Shown here one piece after another: positions 1-6,352 of a stretch of DNA of 7,184 nucleotides. The notes below the pieces were generated by a model. That model saw nothing but the letters and a program-made list of their open reading frames with translations, did no database searches and was not told the origin of the DNA. Source of the stretch: Prevotella sp. UBA7782 (GTDB lineage Bacteria > Bacteroidota > Bacteroidia > Bacteroidales > Bacteroidaceae); NCBI GenBank assembly GCA_002480935.1, contig DLDC01000143.1, positions 172-7,355 on the forward strand, read 5' to 3'. How positions within the stretch are numbered: position 1 is the first letter of the stretch; every line of letters begins with the position of its first letter. The position numbers and the translations under genes are program-made.

Positions 1-829
1 GGGCCTGTTGCGAGAAGCCGTCTTGGTATATCTGCCCTATCTTGTCATGCACATAAGCATAGTTTTTCATCACCAACAGCGCATCATGGGGCAATGCCTG
101 CAAGAGCGAGGCCTTGGTTGCGCTGCCCTGGGCTAGCTCGGGAACAATCTCCACCGCATCTCTTGTCTGGGCAGAGAGCTGGGTCTCTACCTCGAAGGTG
201 CGCAGGCTGTCTACCTCATCGCCAAAGAAATCTATACGGAAAGGCAGCTCGGAACTGAAGGAATAGACGTCGATGATACTTCCTCGCACGGCAAATTGTC
301 CAGGCTCATACACATAGTCGGTTGTCTTGAAGCCCAGTTGCATAAGCCTTTTTTCCACCTCCGTTGGGCTTATCTGCTGTCCTCGCTCCAACACAAGGGT
401 ATTGTCGGCAAGCTTCTGCTTTCCCACCACAAGCTCGGCTAAAGCCTCCGGAGAAGTAACTATATATAATGTGTCCCCTCGATGAGCATTCAACCGTGCC
501 AGCACCTCGGTACGCAGAATTTCATTGGCTGCGTCGCGCTGGCCATACTTCGCCGCCCTTCTGTAGCCAGAGGGGAAGAAGAGCACGTTATCGGTGCCCA
601 TCATTTGCGTAAGATCGTGATAGAAATAACCGGCCTCATCGGCATCTTGAAGTACAAAAAGCACCGGAGCCTTCATTTTATCGGCCAATGAGGCAAACAC
701 GACAGAAGCCGCCGAAGCCACGAGCCCCGACAAGTATATGTATTGTAACTTATTGTTGTCTATGGCTTTACGCACCGCTCCCGTCTCCGGGGCATGGGCA
801 TAAAGTTGAGTTATCTTGTCGATATCCAT
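1..829 (-). CDS. mfd: Transcription-repair coupling factor Mfd, N-terminal part (gene runs off the left edge)
   Basis: Mfd is the DNA translocase that removes RNA polymerase stalled at lesions and recruits UvrA for nucleotide excision repair. Only the first 276 codons are here. They cover the N-terminal UvrB-like module. The clearest signature is YEPGQFAVRGSIIDVY at residues 174-189, followed by FRIDFFGDEVDSLR at 197-210, which is the typical VRG-D-(8-15)-FFGDE block shared by Mfd and UvrB. FFPSGYRRA at 84-92 matches the early domain. The polymerase-interaction and helicase domains of the full protein (usually over 1,000 residues) lie outside the window. The ATG at 829-827 gives the expected short N-terminus; a weak GAAGA precedes it and there is no good Shine-Dalgarno sequence. 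It follows the glycosyltransferase gene on the same strand after 51 bp, with no visible promoter or terminator between them, so co-transcription is likely. UvrB is the alternative, but the long first domain before the VRG block favours Mfd. Confidence 0.95.
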   Translation of the reverse strand, partial: MDIDKITQLYAHAPETGAVRKAIDNNKLQYIYLSGLVASAASVVFASLADKMKAPVLFVLQDADEAGYFYHDLTQMMGTDNVLFFPSGYRRAAKYGQRDAANEILRTEVLARLNAHRGDTLYIVTSPEALAELVVGKQKLADNTLVLERGQQISPTEVEKRLMQLGFKTTDYVYEPGQFAVRGSIIDVYSFSSELPFRIDFFGDEVDSLRTFEVETQLSAQTRDAVEIVPELAQGSATKASLLQALPHDALLVMKNYAYVHDKIGQIYQDGFSQQA

Positions 830-880
830 TCTTCAGAGCTTATTTGCCGCTACAGCTAGAGTGCAGGCAGCAGCCGGAGG

Positions 881-1642
881 CTATTGCTCAGGCATCTTGG
901 GATATTTTCTGAACCAGCCATCAAGGCGCAGGCGCATCACTCCGAAGAACGCTTCAGAGAAGATGCCACCACTCATCTTGCTCACGCCCTCGCGCCTGTT
1001 GACAAACACCACGGGCACTTCTTTTATCTTGAAGCCTATTTTGTGGGCTGTGTACTTCATCTCTATCTGGAAGCCATAGCCCTTGAAGCGTATCTCATCT
1101 AGGGGTATCGTCTCAAGAACACGACGTTTGTAGCACACAAAGCCCGCTGTGGTGTCATGCACCTTGAAGCCCGTCATGAAGCGAACATACTGTGATGCGA
1201 AGAAACTCATGAGCACACGGCTGATGGGCCAGTTCACTACGTTCACACCGCTTATATATCTCGAGCCTATGGCCACGTCGTTACCCTCGTCATGGCAGGC
1301 GGCATAGAGACGCGGCAAGTCGTTGGGATTATGGCTGAAGTCGGCATCCATCTCGAAAATATAGCCATAACTGCGCTGCAAAGCCCACTTGAACCCGGCA
1401 ATATAAGCTGTGCCCAATCCTTGCTTTCCGCTGCGCTCTATCATGAAGAGCCTGCCCTTGAACTCACCATCCATCAGCCTCCTCACTATCTGGGCAGTGC
1501 CGTCAGGGCTTCCATCGTCTACTACGAGTATATGGAAAGGCTTCTCTAGCGTGAGCACTGCACGGATAATCTTTTCTATATTTTCTTTCTCATTATACGT
1601 GGGTATAATGACTATCGAATCGCTCTCATTCATAACTGCCAT
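881..1642 (-). CDS. Family 2 glycosyltransferase, polyprenyl-phosphate mannose (Dpm1-like) synthase
   Basis: The 253-residue protein is a complete GT-A fold family 2 glycosyltransferase of the dolichol/polyprenyl-phosphate mannosyltransferase type. Such enzymes move a hexose from a nucleotide sugar (GDP-mannose in characterised members) to a polyprenyl phosphate on the cytoplasmic face, making a lipid-linked donor for glycosylation outside the cytoplasm. Visible motifs are IPTYNEKENI at 13-22, VVDDGSPDGT at 40-49, the metal-binding DAD at 99-101 in MDADFSHNP, GSRY near 126, and KGYGFQIEMK in the C-terminal third. The length matches short Dpm1 proteins without C-terminal membrane helices, so membrane contact would be peripheral. 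The ATG at 1642-1640 is chosen; an in-frame ATG three codons later is also possible. A TAnnTTTG box lies only 12 bp upstream, and mfd follows downstream. The sugar (mannose, glucose or another) cannot be read from the sequence. Confidence 0.93.
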   Translation of the reverse strand: MAVMNESDSIVIIPTYNEKENIEKIIRAVLTLEKPFHILVVDDGSPDGTAQIVRRLMDGEFKGRLFMIERSGKQGLGTAYIAGFKWALQRSYGYIFEMDADFSHNPNDLPRLYAACHDEGNDVAIGSRYISGVNVVNWPISRVLMSFFASQYVRFMTGFKVHDTTAGFVCYKRRVLETIPLDEIRFKGYGFQIEMKYTAHKIGFKIKEVPVVFVNRREGVSKMSGGIFSEAFFGVMRLRLDGWFRKYPKMPEQ

Positions 1643-1654
1643 TATTAGTTAATG

Positions 1655-1662
1655 CAAAGATA
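1655..1662 (-). promoter_or_regulatory. Predicted Bacteroidota -7 promoter box (TATCTTTG) for the glycosyltransferase-mfd pair
   Basis: On the minus strand the sequence reads TATCTTTG, a full match to the Bacteroidota TAnnTTTG element. It ends 12 bp before the glycosyltransferase ATG. With the usual few bases between this box and the start of transcription, the leader would be only about 5-8 nt, or some 9 nt longer if the second ATG is used. No convincing TTTG -33 element is seen about 20 bp upstream. The rest of the 113-bp gap (1643-1755) is AT-rich and holds only the small palindrome at 1706-1723. Confidence 0.6.
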
Positions 1663-1705
1663 ATACTTATTTTTTAATTGGTATGCCATTCGGCTCTAAA
1701 ACTTT

Positions 1706-1723
1706 CGTTTTTTACGTAAAACG
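1706..1723. repeat. Small AT-rich inverted repeat between plsC and the glycosyltransferase gene
   Basis: CGTTTT at 1706-1711 and AAAACG at 1718-1723 form 6-bp arms around a 6-bp centre. The inner twelve bases, TTTTACGTAAAA (1710-1721), are a perfect palindrome. It lies 33 bp past the plsC stop and about 45 bp upstream of the glycosyltransferase promoter box. It could be a weak hairpin ending the plsC transcript or a binding site for a dimeric regulator. The stem is A/T-dominated and the T-tract after it is poor, so neither role is well supported. Confidence 0.35.
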
Positions 1724-1755
1724 GGACAGAAAACAAACTTATCGCAAGCCTTATG

Positions 1756-2514
1756 TCACTGGTCGGGGTTTTCTATGAAGCCTTGATACTCAGGCTCCAA
1801 CGAGCTCATCACGGCATCGTAAGCCTCGTTCATTGTTTGCTTGATATACTCGGGGCCCTTGGGCTTAGGGGCAATAGGCTTGTGTATGGTGAGGCTCAGC
1901 GGATGCCATATCACCCACCTGCCGTCGCGCATACGGGGCATCACATCGAAAGAGCCGTTGATGGTGAGGGGGCAGACGGGCAGCTGCAGCTCATCGGCCA
2001 GCATGAAGGCCCCTCTTCTAAACTTGCCCATGTGCCCGGTAAAGGTGCGCGCTCCTTCAGGAAAGACCACCAGCGACATGCCTCGCTGCAAAATGCCTCG
2101 CGCTTTCTCGTAAGTGGCGCGTATCTTGCTGGGGCCCGACTTATCCACAAAGATGTGATGGGCAGCCTCGCAGGCTATGCCCACAAAGGGTATGTGCCTT
2201 ATTTGCTTCTTCATCATCCACTTGAAGTTTCGGTTAAGGAAGCCATAGATAATGAAGACATCGAAGATGCCCTGATGGTTGGCCACAAACACATAACTCT
2301 GGCCGGGGGTGAGATTTTCCCTACCCTCTATATGTATGGGCAGCAAGAGCACCCGCACGATAATCCAGGACCACCATTTTCCGGGATAATAGCTCCAGAA
2401 ATGGGCATTGCCTATAGCGCAGCCCACTGTGGTGAACAACGACGCGAGTATGGAAGCGACGAGCAGTATGGGCACTGCCACAAACAGTTGATAGACACGA
2501 TAGATGTACTTCAT
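1756..2514 (-). CDS. plsC: 1-acyl-sn-glycerol-3-phosphate acyltransferase (PlsC family)
   Basis: This 252-residue protein belongs to the LPLAT/PlsC family. Such enzymes add a second acyl chain to lysophosphatidic acid to make phosphatidic acid, the precursor of membrane phospholipids, at the cytoplasmic membrane. A hydrophobic N-terminus (about residues 8-34) provides a membrane anchor. Catalytic motif I is NHQGIFD at 79-85, the HX4D pair being H80 and D85. Motif III is FPEGAR at 151-156, and the late PLTINGS block at 182-188 fits motif IV. All four regions look intact and the length is normal for the family. The start ATG overlaps the stop of the metallophosphoesterase gene by 4 bp (ATGA) and has no Shine-Dalgarno sequence, which suggests translation by re-initiation. 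Phospholipid PlsC is the best reading, but related family members acylate ornithine or glycine lipids, so the exact acceptor is inferred. Confidence 0.92.
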   Translation of the reverse strand: MKYIYRVYQLFVAVPILLVASILASLFTTVGCAIGNAHFWSYYPGKWWSWIIVRVLLLPIHIEGRENLTPGQSYVFVANHQGIFDVFIIYGFLNRNFKWMMKKQIRHIPFVGIACEAAHHIFVDKSGPSKIRATYEKARGILQRGMSLVVFPEGARTFTGHMGKFRRGAFMLADELQLPVCPLTINGSFDVMPRMRDGRWVIWHPLSLTIHKPIAPKPKGPEYIKQTMNEAYDAVMSSLEPEYQGFIENPDQ

Positions 2515-3668
2515 AATTTATGTAATGTGATGACTGAGATTTCGGGTGTGGCCCCCAGCCTGAAGTTGATGACGCCCCCCAGCCCTGATGTAACGTACAA
2601 ATAGTGGCTGTCATGCTGGTAGAGGCCATAGTCTTGCGGATAGACCAGCCGCGTGGGCCGAAGCCCCAGAATGTTTAATTGTCCGGCATGGGTATGTCCT
2701 GCCAGCATGAGCTGTGCCTGACAGGCAGGCAGAATTTCTTCTTTCCATGCAATAGGGTTGTGTTGCAAGAAGATGATGAAGCTTTTCTCGCCCACTCCTT
2801 TAAGCGTTGCGGCGATGTTGCCGCGCTTGGGCTTGGCATAGTTAGACTCACCGCAGATAACAATAGAGTCGGCTCCGCGGCGCACCCGGCCGTTGGCATT
2901 CTGCAACAGATGCCACCCCAGTGCCTCTTCCTGCCTCACCACCTCGCGCTCCACCTGCTTACGGTAAGCGGCTGAGCCGCCAATATAATAACTATAATCG
3001 TGATTACCCAGCACACTCCACACCCCGTCGGGGGCTTTAAGCTGCCGCAACAGAGATGCCCTGCTGCTTATTTCTTGCGGCAGAATGTCTTGAAGGTCGC
3101 CGGTAAAGGCTATGAGATCTGGCTTTTGGGCGTTGATGGAGTCGATGTCGCGCTTTAAGAAGCGACTTCTGAGATGGCTGAAGGAGCCTACATGAGCATC
3201 AGAGAAGTGCACAATGCGATAGCCATCGAACTGGGGCGGAAGGTCGGCAAAATAAAGATCTACATGCTTCACGTCTAGCTTCTCAGGCCCTATGGTAACG
3301 CCATATACGAAGCTAGCTACGCTCACCGCTGCCAATACGATGCCCAGCTTGATGCTCAGCCCTGTGCGTCGCCTATGGGCAAAGTGGTTGATGAGCCATC
3401 CAATGGCCGAGCTGGCGGTAAACACTGCCTTGGGCACAACCAGAAGGCCGATGAGCAAGAAATAGAAATCTATCCAGAAGATGTCTGAGGGAACAAAATT
3501 GCGCGTGGCTGCCAGCGCCACCGAGTAGGCCACCATGAGCACGCAGGGCACCCACCACAGCAGTCGTTTCTGCCATGAAATGTGATGGTGCCTGATGTGA
3601 TGTAGGTCCAGATACAAGTCGGGCAGCACTATCAGCAGCAGCATGGGTATGATGATGCGCGCTATCAT
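2511..3668 (-). CDS. Membrane-anchored calcineurin-like metallophosphoesterase (YkuE/YaeI type)
   Basis: The 385-residue protein has a hydrophobic N-terminal third and a C-terminal calcineurin-like phosphoesterase domain that uses a two-metal centre. About four membrane segments can be seen near residues 2-20, 36-54, 63-83 and 106-125. The catalytic motifs are complete and in order: FSDAHVG with D157 and H159, TGD at 189-191, GNHD at 221-224, the metal-binding H303 in LQHNP, and GHTHAGQ at 324-330. This layout resembles the YkuE/YaeI group, of which some members hydrolyse UDP-2,3-diacylglucosamine or other envelope phosphate esters; the substrate here is unknown. The ATG at 3668-3666 overlaps the pyrC stop by 4 bp and is preceded by AGGAGAGGAAG ending about 11 bases upstream, one of the better ribosome-binding sites in the window. 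Its stop overlaps the plsC start in the same way, so the three genes are probably translated from one message. Confidence 0.92.
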   Translation of the reverse strand: MIARIIIPMLLLIVLPDLYLDLHHIRHHHISWQKRLLWWVPCVLMVAYSVALAATRNFVPSDIFWIDFYFLLIGLLVVPKAVFTASSAIGWLINHFAHRRRTGLSIKLGIVLAAVSVASFVYGVTIGPEKLDVKHVDLYFADLPPQFDGYRIVHFSDAHVGSFSHLRSRFLKRDIDSINAQKPDLIAFTGDLQDILPQEISSRASLLRQLKAPDGVWSVLGNHDYSYYIGGSAAYRKQVEREVVRQEEALGWHLLQNANGRVRRGADSIVICGESNYAKPKRGNIAATLKGVGEKSFIIFLQHNPIAWKEEILPACQAQLMLAGHTHAGQLNILGLRPTRLVYPQDYGLYQHDSHYLYVTSGLGGVINFRLGATPEISVITLHKL

Positions 3669-5011
3669 CTGAAGCTTACTTCCTCTCCTCTATATTCCTT
3701 GTTCAATATTCCGTTGTTATATACCGTCACTCCGTTGCATATCGTGCGCTGCACCCTCCAGTCGAAGGTGGTGCCCAGCAGCGGGCTCCACCGGCACTTG
3801 CTCTGTATGTCGCTCTGGGTGAGCGTCCACGGGCAGTGGCGACGAACGATGGCCACGTCGGCCTTATAACCGGGGCGCAAGAATCCGCGCTCTCTCACGC
3901 TGAAGAGGCGGGCAGGATTGTGTGCCATGAGCTCGGGTATGCGCTCTATGGGCAGTATGCCCTCATCGGCCAGCCCCAGCATAGACACGAGCGAGTATTG
4001 CAGCATGGGCATTCCCGATGCTGCCTTGGCGCATCCGCCCTGCTTCTTGTCAGGCTCGTGAGGAGCATGGTCGGTGCCCACAGTGGCTATCAGCCCGCTG
4101 GCAAGAGCCTTGCGCAGGGCGTCGCGGTCGGCAGCCGTCTTCACTGCGGGGTTGCACTTGATGAGCGCTCCCTTGGTGGCGTAGTCGGCATCGGTGAAGA
4201 GCAGATGGGCCAGCACGGCCTCGCCCGTCACCTGGGGGCGCAAGGGGGTGCAGAGGGGCTCTATGAGCTCCAGCTCCTTGGCTGTGGATATGTGGGCTAT
4301 GTGCAGACGTGTGCCATACTGCCGGGCCAGCTTGGCTGCCAGAGCCGACGAGGCATAGCAAGCCTCGGCACTGCGTATAGCAGGATGCAGGCGCACGTCG
4401 GGGTCGGCACCATAACGGGCCTTAGCCTCCTGCATGTTGCGGTTTATCAACTGCGTGTCTTCGCAATGCGTCATCAGAGGCAAGCCCAGCCGTGCCGTCT
4501 CGGCGAATATCTCGCCCAGCGACTCCATTCTGTCTACCAGCATGTTGCCCGTGCTGGCGCCCATGAAGAGCTTGATGCCGGGTATGCGATGCTTGTCTAG
4601 CCGGGCAAAGAGGTGGGCGTTGTTGTTGGTTGCCCCGAAGAAGAACGAATAGTTTACATAACTCTCTTGCCTGGCCCTGCTAAACTTATCGGCCAGTGCC
4701 TCCAAAGTGACCGTCTGAGGCACGGTGTTGGGCATGTCGAAGAAAGTTGTCACACCGCCCCATGCGGCAGCTCTCGACTCACTCTCTATGTCGGCCTTGG
4801 CCGTCAGTCCGGGCTCACGAAAGTGCACGTGCTCGTCTATCACCCCCGGAAAAACAAAACATCCCGTAGCATCTATGGTCTCGTCATAGGTGCCACGGGG
4901 CGTGCTAGTACCTTCGGCTATCTGCTCTATGCGGTCGTTGGCTATCACCACCGAGCCTTCGAAGCATCTGCCCTCATTGGCTATGATGCCTCCCGAAATA
5001 AGTTTTCTCAT
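3665..5011 (-). CDS. pyrC: Dihydroorotase
   Basis: Dihydroorotase closes N-carbamoyl-L-aspartate to L-dihydroorotate in de novo pyrimidine synthesis, in the cytoplasm. The 448-residue protein is a full-length amidohydrolase of the longer (class I type) form. All metal ligands appear present: H61 and H63 in DEHVHFREPG (59-68), K147 in GIKLFMGAST (145-154), the lysine expected to be carboxylated, H182 in THCED, H240 in HIAHIS, and D314 in GTDHAPHEP. FREPG, whose arginine binds the substrate carboxylate, separates it from hydantoinase and dihydropyrimidinase. The C-terminus has the usual small beta-domain ending in a charged RGEE stretch. The ATG at 5011-5009 starts 13 bp after the lipoprotein stop, without a clear ribosome-binding site, and the stop overlaps the phosphoesterase start. 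Other pyrimidine genes are not in the window, so pyrC sits among envelope genes here. Confidence 0.95.
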   Translation of the reverse strand: MRKLISGGIIANEGRCFEGSVVIANDRIEQIAEGTSTPRGTYDETIDATGCFVFPGVIDEHVHFREPGLTAKADIESESRAAAWGGVTTFFDMPNTVPQTVTLEALADKFSRARQESYVNYSFFFGATNNNAHLFARLDKHRIPGIKLFMGASTGNMLVDRMESLGEIFAETARLGLPLMTHCEDTQLINRNMQEAKARYGADPDVRLHPAIRSAEACYASSALAAKLARQYGTRLHIAHISTAKELELIEPLCTPLRPQVTGEAVLAHLLFTDADYATKGALIKCNPAVKTAADRDALRKALASGLIATVGTDHAPHEPDKKQGGCAKAASGMPMLQYSLVSMLGLADEGILPIERIPELMAHNPARLFSVRERGFLRPGYKADVAIVRRHCPWTLTQSDIQSKCRWSPLLGTTFDWRVQRTICNGVTVYNNGILNKEYRGEEVSFR

Positions 5012-5024
5012 ATCAGCAAGAAGT

Positions 5025-5822
5025 TTATTGCAGGCTGTCGCCGGCCATCTGTGCCGGTGTCATGGGTGCTCCTGCCGTGCCGGGCACGGTGCCCGGAGCA
5101 GCATCGGCACTGCCATGGTTAGGCTCTGCCATACCGTTGAGTATGTCTTGATTGCGCTTGGCCGTGGCCACGAATTCTCTCACGTAGGGGTCGTTTTTAA
5201 AGCGTGGCGTAGCCTGGCTCAGTATATCCTCTATCCAGGGTGTGAACATGGGCGGATTGATGGCGGATGTCATCATCATAAACACCCCCGGGCCCAGCAC
5301 ATTGTCGAAGTTTTCCTTGATAAATGTAGTGACCAGATGGTCTAGCTTGCGCCCTATCTCGTCGTTCTGCTGCGCCAGCGAGCGGTTCACCACCTCCATG
5401 TTCAGTCCGTTCATGATGGCCTGGTCGTGCTTGTGCACAAGCTCGTCTTGCTGGTTTTGCAGCTGGGTGTAGCGCTTAAGAAACTTGAAGAGCTTGTCGT
5501 TGAGCGGCGTTCCGCTCACCGTTTGCTGCGCGTTGTCTATCTTTATAGTGATATCTCCATCCTCCAGCACCACCGGCAGCAGGCTTGTCTCGTCCATGAA
5601 GATTTGGCCCATCTGCACAGAATCTGTCGTACCAGAGAAAGAGAACTGCCCGTGCACCACATCACATGAGTCGATGCTTTTTAGTTCACCGTCTTTCAAA
5701 ACTTTCAGGTATAGTTTCTGCCCGTCAATGGTAGACATATTGGTTGTCCCTTGTATTTTGTAAGATGTAGAGCATGATGCCAATGCTACAAGCGACATGA
5801 GTGCGTAGAGAATTTTATTCAT
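5025..5822 (-). CDS. DUF4369-like lipoprotein
   Basis: The 265-residue protein begins with a short lipoprotein signal peptide: a hydrophobic stretch at 4-15 and a lipobox LASC with the lipidated cysteine at C17. The next 85 or so residues, rich in beta strands (YKIQGTT, DGQKLYLKVL, VLEDGDITIKID, GTPLNDKL), match the DUF4369 pattern. In Bacteroidota this domain often stands in front of a thioredoxin-like domain. No thioredoxin CXXC is seen here; instead there is a helical, glutamine- and charge-rich middle region (about 110-170) and a tail rich in proline, glycine and alanine after residue 238, with PGT repeated. The family's function is not known, and attachment to the outer or inner membrane from the periplasm is inferred from the signal. 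AAAAAGG lies about 6 bp before the ATG at 5822-5820, a fair ribosome-binding site, and a TAnnTTTG box lies 26 bp upstream. It is the first gene of the pyrC-phosphoesterase-plsC run. Confidence 0.88.
   Translation of the reverse strand: MNKILYALMSLVALASCSTSYKIQGTTNMSTIDGQKLYLKVLKDGELKSIDSCDVVHGQFSFSGTTDSVQMGQIFMDETSLLPVVLEDGDITIKIDNAQQTVSGTPLNDKLFKFLKRYTQLQNQQDELVHKHDQAIMNGLNMEVVNRSLAQQNDEIGRKLDHLVTTFIKENFDNVLGPGVFMMMTSAINPPMFTPWIEDILSQATPRFKNDPYVREFVATAKRNQDILNGMAEPNHGSADAAPGTVPGTAGAPMTPAQMAGDSLQ
5080..5096. repeat. GC-rich perfect inverted repeat inside the lipoprotein gene tail
   Basis: CCGGGCAC (5080-5087) and GTGCCCGG (5089-5096) are 8-bp perfect arms around one central base; as RNA this would fold as a 6-bp GC stem with a 5-nt loop. 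It overlaps a second palindrome, GTGCCGGGCAC at 5077-5087. It encodes part of the Pro-Gly-Thr-rich tail and lies about 70 bp before the pyrC start. No T-tract follows in the minus direction, so it is not a simple terminator. Confidence 0.5.
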
Positions 5823-5828
5823 ATAATG

Positions 5829-5856
5829 CCTTTTTCAAATCACTAAGACAAAAGTA
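5829..5856 (-). promoter_or_regulatory. Predicted promoter box (TACTTTTG) and ribosome-binding site for the lipoprotein-pyrC-plsC run
   Basis: The minus strand carries TACTTTTG at 5849-5856, a match to the Bacteroidota TAnnTTTG -7 element, 26 bp before the lipoprotein ATG. Between them, AAAAAGG at 5829-5835 sits about 6 bp upstream of the ATG and probably serves as the ribosome-binding site. A clear -33 TTTG is not seen; the expected place holds TTTT at the end of a nine-base T run (minus strand, 5876-5884). This gap of 92 bp separates the run from the division gene pair upstream. Confidence 0.6.
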
Positions 5857-5914
5857 CTATCTAAAGCCGAAGTATAAAAAAAAATTTACTCTATTTAATT
5901 GAAAAGCCTATTCT

Positions 5915-6352
5915 TTAAGATTTTTTTTGGCCCTCAGCCTCCTCTTTTCCCAGCTCGTGAGAGATGCGGTGCGTGGTGTACATCTCAAGCAGAGCGCCCA
6001 CCAGCAACAGCGCCACCCAGTTGCGACTGGCATAAACAACGTACACCAACCACTGAATGTGGCTCATGAGCTGCCGCGTCAGAAAGCCGTATACTTGCTC
6101 TATCATGAGCAGAGAGGCCAAGACGAAACACACGTCGGCCAGAAACATCACGCGGCGCAGGCGCCGGATGACAAACGACGTGCCCTCATAGCGCTGGGCC
6201 ATCTGCATGGTGGCAAACAGCAGGGCTCCCACCAGAAACATCACTGACGCCACCTTCTGTATAAGCAAGAAAACATAAAGGCCGGCGCCAACAACCATCA
6301 GCACGCCACCCAAAAGAAATAATGTGCTTTGCAGCTTACTCAACTGTCTCAT
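5915..6352 (-). CDS. Small four-helix membrane protein of unknown function, coupled to the FtsB/DivIC-like gene
   Basis: I do not recognise a named family. From the chosen ATG the protein has 145 residues with about four membrane segments, near 11-31, 34-51, 68-88 and 108-127. A basic loop RRLRR at 63-67 between helices two and three should face the cytoplasm by the positive-inside rule, and the charged end KEEAEGQKKS would then also be cytoplasmic. There is no enzyme motif. The gene overlaps the end of the division gene. The ATG at 6352-6350 is preferred because AAGGA lies 8 bp before it, leaving a 17-bp overlap. An upstream in-frame ATG at 6382 would add ten basic residues and a 47-bp overlap but has no ribosome-binding site. 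The tight overlap suggests translational coupling and perhaps a shared envelope or division role; that is inference from position only. Confidence 0.82.
   Translation of the reverse strand: MRQLSKLQSTLFLLGGVLMVVGAGLYVFLLIQKVASVMFLVGALLFATMQMAQRYEGTSFVIRRLRRVMFLADVCFVLASLLMIEQVYGFLTRQLMSHIQWLVYVVYASRNWVALLLVGALLEMYTTHRISHELGKEEAEGQKKS

Noticed and set aside
1753..2604. Long plus-strand open frame (283 codons) opposite plsC
   Set aside because: It lies antisense to a gene with intact catalytic motifs and shows no recognisable domain. Long antisense frames are expected opposite codon-biased genes of this base composition.
3836..4600. Long plus-strand open frame (254 codons) opposite pyrC
   Set aside because: Its sequence is low in complexity, rich in Gly, His and Gln, matches no family I know, and sits fully inside a convincing dihydroorotase gene.
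3665..5011. Dihydropyrimidinase, hydantoinase or allantoinase instead of dihydroorotase
   Set aside because: The HVHFREPG block, the GTDHAPHEP block and the overall length fit dihydroorotase better than the other cyclic amidohydrolases.
5080..5096. GC-rich hairpin as an intrinsic terminator
   Set aside because: It lies inside the coding region, no T-tract follows it in the direction of transcription, and the next gene begins 13 bp after the stop on the same strand.
5876..5884. Nine-base T run (minus strand) after the membrane-protein gene as a terminator
   Set aside because: No GC-rich stem precedes it; only weak A/T pairing is possible. It more likely belongs to the AT-rich region upstream of the lipoprotein promoter.
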